This document shows, piece by piece, positions 60,856-64,000 of a stretch of 64,000 nt of DNA. The stretch lies in NCBI RefSeq assembly GCF_964355755.1, contig NC_092673.1:15257001-15321000 (forward strand), read 5' to 3'. The stretch comes from Antedon mediterranea. Lineage: Eukaryota; Echinodermata; Crinoidea; Comatulida; Antedonidae. Every line of letters begins with the position of its first letter. Within the stretch, counting starts at the first letter, position 1. The notes beneath the pieces were generated by a model. The model made no database searches, was not told the origin of the DNA, and saw only the letters and a list, made by a program, of their open reading frames with translations. The translations under genes and the position numbers were made by a program.

Positions 60856-63800
60856 TAATTAATAACTAACCAAATATCATTTTAAAACGAACTAACTAAA
60901 TCAATATTAATAATATAACTCATGAAGAACAATTTATGTGATTTTATAATAATGACTACCTTGGTTTTATACGATAAAAATAGTACACAGATTTACAAGT
61001 AAACACGTACGTAAAAGTACAAGTTAACCCATATCATTGTTAGGAATAAAAAGAAACGCATCGTAATCTTTGATAACATCACTAGTAATTGTATTGCAGT
61101 AATACCAGTTTAGATCTCTGCTTTTGTTCATCTACCTCTTATCAAACACAACTGTTATCTTCAAAATAGAAATTACTCTCAGAAATATAAAGCGTTTCAC
61201 GATTTACAAAAATATAAACTCAAAATACATTGATTTAAAACGCAAGTGATCTGACCAAAATACAAATGAAGGTTCTTTATCGATTGCCCTTTTAAATTGC
61301 CGTTTTCAGAGGAAGCGGGGGGGGGGGGGTGTTGGGAATTCGTCTCTGTGCAGAAATGCACTGACTAAAGGAGATGAGTAATACATTGATCTCAATGTCC
61401 AGTAGGTCCGCGCCAGAAGGAGTGTCTGAGCAGGGGTCCAGTATGAACGACCACATGAGAGATGGCGGTATGTTTTGGAGATGGATATTGTGGTAAATAA
61501 CTACTAACATTTGTAACTTCTGTGTTCTGGGGGATAAAGTACCTCATTGTCGACTGAATTCACTGTACATGTATAACGCCTGTTATGTTACTTTGGCATA
61601 TACTGTAGGCCTACATCATATGTATTACAGAATTTGCCTATGGATACCTACTGGAAAATAGATAGAAAGCGTCAATATTATAACCTCTCACGTTCTACCA
61701 AAGTGTGACCTTGTATTATTTTTAAAGTTGCTACAAATTAATTAACTTAAAAGTAATAATCTTATATATTTTAATTTCAGTGAACTCGCGATCATTCAAA
61801 TTATGTACAAACAAAATCGCATTGTGATCAAGCCTCTATAATCGTTTAAAGGGTGTTTTAGATTTTCTTGCCGATAATATAAACTCAAAAAATAAACACT
61901 TACAATCAAGATTATAACTCACAATAATAAAAGCTAATTTCATAGGTGTTTTCCCGTTTGTTGTTAAAATTACGATATTTTGTCTAGATTTGTGAAAAGA
62001 TGCACTTTTTAAAAGTCAAGTTCAAATATCAATTGAAATCGACCAAGGATCATACGCTTCAATGGTTTGACCTTTGTTCAGTTATAACAGCAGTGCTGCG
62101 GCTGGAATGAAAGAAATCCTACACATGGTTTTTAGATATAAAAAAACTTTATTAGACTATTTTTTGTTGCTTTAAGCAAGTGGTTTGTAACTATTCTTTC
62201 TTTTTACGTAGTGTCATCAGCGAACAGTTTTATTTATTTTTAAATATAAAAAAATATCAAGTACAGGTATAAGTATGTCACGCCATGTATTTTTGCAAAA
62301 AAGCTGAACATTTATTAAAATAAAAAACAAAACATTAAAAATGTAATGCCAATGGTATGGTTTATTTATAAACTTGAAAGGCATTGTATTGTTCAGTGTA
62401 TGCATTCTTTTATATTAGAGGGCGCTATATAAGAAGACGTGGTAAATCAGATTGATTTTAAATCGACTTGTGAAAGTTTAGATCGATTTTTCAGTACAGT
62501 ATTTACATCAATGAATAATACTGCCAGTAACAGAACATTATTCAGAGGGAAGTTTAATTGTAAATTTGTTTTGGTTTTAAATACATATGTCTAAAAACAA
62601 TGAATGTTGATATTAATAAAGTCTAACAAGTTTATTTGTACTCAATCATTTTCCTACCATGAAAGTGAATATGATCATCCTATAAGAGAAAAAAAGAAAG
62701 AACATCAACAAATCAAGCATCTTACTACACTCAAGCATCCAATGCCCTCTCCTCTGCTTGAACTTTATTCAAACGTCCCCAGTGTAGTACCATTAAGAAA
62801 AATAAAACTAAACAAGAAATATTTCTTACAAAAAAACCGCTCCAATTTTTTATGTTAATTAATTGTTCATTCTTTATTAAAGGATGAGTTTTTTTAATTG
62901 ATATTCTTATTTAATAATTAAAACAGCCAAAACGAAAACATTGTTTATTAAACAGGTCTTTATTTTATGTTTCAGTCTTGTCCAACACAAGTCCTCCTTC
63001 AAAGGGATCAAGCCTTTTTCAATGTTACTTTGTCATATTATGTATCTCCTTTATTTTTTACTATGTCATTGAAAATAAATAAATGCACGAAAAAAAAGAA
63101 GACTGCTGTCTGCATACATCTCATAGACTCTCTTCTCCCAGACGTGCTTTGGGGTTTGCCCATTTTTTTCTAATGAAATTAATAAAAATGAGTGAAAACA
63201 ATGTCATAGTTCATTTTCGTTGGTTAGTAAAAGGATTTGATAACCTAAACCTTAAAAACGTAGGCCCAGCCCTTTATGCAGTTTTTTTTAGCTATTATGC
63301 AAATGAAACTCAGAGGGGGCGGGGGGACACCTGGAAATTATTTTTTTAGCACGTGAATGATCATGAGCTCCTTCTATAGCCTGGCCTCCCACTAGGGATA
63401 GCATAACTAGGCTCTAACCTACGTTTTCTTGTAATCGTAACAACCACACCCAATACAAAAACCACAATTTATAATAAGCATTGAATAATATCTAATGAAA
63501 AATAGATTTTACTAGGCTGTAGATAATAGTTTAGTAGGCCAAACAATAATCGCCCTCTATAGTTCTAATTCTATTAAGGAAAATGTCGTCCTCTATAGTT
63601 CCAATCTTAAAATGTCTTAGTTGTGATTGGCTTATTTTTTGTGAATATTCCATTTTGTTTGTAGTAAGTAATAACTTAATACAATATTTCACTATAAAAG
63701 AAAAAGCTGAAACGATTAAGAAATGTATTTCTTCATTTGTTTTTCTTTAAAATGCACAAAATACGCTGACCATTTATCTTTTACTTAAGACAGTCAGTCC

Positions 63801-63920
63801 TTTATCCATGTTTAATAACCCCATCGAAATAATACAGCAGACCAAATTTAATCACGCCCCCACAAAAAATTCTTACAAAAAACTGTCCTATACACAAAAC
63901 AAGCAACCCGTTTTCAGTGA
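60856..63920. other. Intergenic, no gene seen up to tRNA-Asn
   Basis: Contains the poly-G tract and AT-rich sequence. Open frames at 62604-62858, 62967-63173 and 63083-63349 overlap one another and lack known motifs; part of the last two (about 63125-63160) resembles 3870-3905 and is probably repeat DNA. Confidence 0.55.
61317..61329. repeat. Poly-G tract (13 G)
   Basis: An uninterrupted run of 13 G occurs in otherwise AT-rich DNA; it could form a G-quadruplex and is a common sequencing-error site. Confidence 0.9.

Positions 63921-63994
<74 letters not shown>
63921..63994 (+). tRNA. tRNA-Asn (anticodon GTT)
   Basis: This 74-nt sequence starts GTCTCCGTGGCGCAATCGGT and ends CCCGGGGACG. The acceptor stem GTCTCCG pairs with CGGGGAC, the D arm is GCGCAATCGGTTAGCGC, and the anticodon stem TTCGG/CCGAA surrounds the loop CTGTTAA, giving anticodon GTT. 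The T arm GGTGG TTCAAGC CCACC has a near-consensus B box. It matches the usual eukaryotic cytosolic tRNA-Asn closely. Only 6 bp follow it, so a poly-T terminator cannot be checked. Confidence 0.97.
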
Positions 63995-63995
<1 letters not shown>

Positions 63996-64000
63996 AGCTT

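Overview
The window is AT-rich, intron-rich eukaryotic nuclear DNA. It has split genes with GT-AG introns, tRNA genes with internal promoters, non-LTR retrotransposon tails, many inverted-repeat (MITE) elements and tandem repeats. The Emx homeobox gene shows that it is animal DNA. The very common palindrome TAGGCCTA, the repeat content and the gene types fit a marine invertebrate deuterostome such as an echinoderm. That taxonomic call is an inference and cannot be proved from the sequence alone.

Three protein-coding genes can be supported, all on the + strand. (1) Positions 1-1721 hold the last three coding exons of a rhodopsin-like GPCR whose 5' part lies outside the window. (2) Positions 12448-16033 hold a complete five-exon, 397-aa atypical rhodopsin-like GPCR. 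It shares the phase-0 intron layout around TM5 and TM6 with the first and may be a tandem paralogue. (3) Positions 38000-47409 hold a complete three-exon Emx/empty spiracles homeobox gene of 262 aa, with eh1 repressor motif, hexapeptide-like motif, homeodomain split at positions 44/45 and the Emx-specific region after it. A TATA box lies about 380 bp upstream of its start codon.

RNA genes: a canonical tRNA-Asn(GTT) closes the window at 63921-63994. Two unusual tRNA-like sequences lie at 17228-17299 (+, anticodon ATC on a Glu-like body) and 17488-17559 (-, anticodon TGT with C33), with a near-identical inverted fragment of the first at 18003-18053. All sit among long (TA)n tracts.

Mobile DNA dominates 1-30 kb and 49-63 kb. 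The best-defined elements are PIF/Harbinger-type: a 1020-bp element (25198-26217) with ~36-bp terminal inverted repeats, TAA target duplication and a Myb/SANT-like ORF but no transposase; an 882-bp element (56290-57171) with the same target-site type and many ATACCGTAT motifs; and several MITEs with TWA duplications, including one nested inside a relative. Fragments of CR1/L2-like and other non-LTR reverse transcriptases occur at 9.8-10.3, 18.4-18.9, 21.1-21.65, 22.67 and 58.2 kb. Tandem repeats lie at 1.86-2.69 (171 bp), 5.4-6.1, 8.19-8.37 (35 bp x 5), 53.2-53.7, 54.3, 56.0-56.2 and 60.48-60.85 kb. The stretch around emx (about 35-48 kb) carries almost no recognisable mobile DNA. No gene cluster suggesting a new biochemical system was found; the novelty lies in the atypical receptors, the tRNA/TA-repeat region and the nested Harbinger elements.
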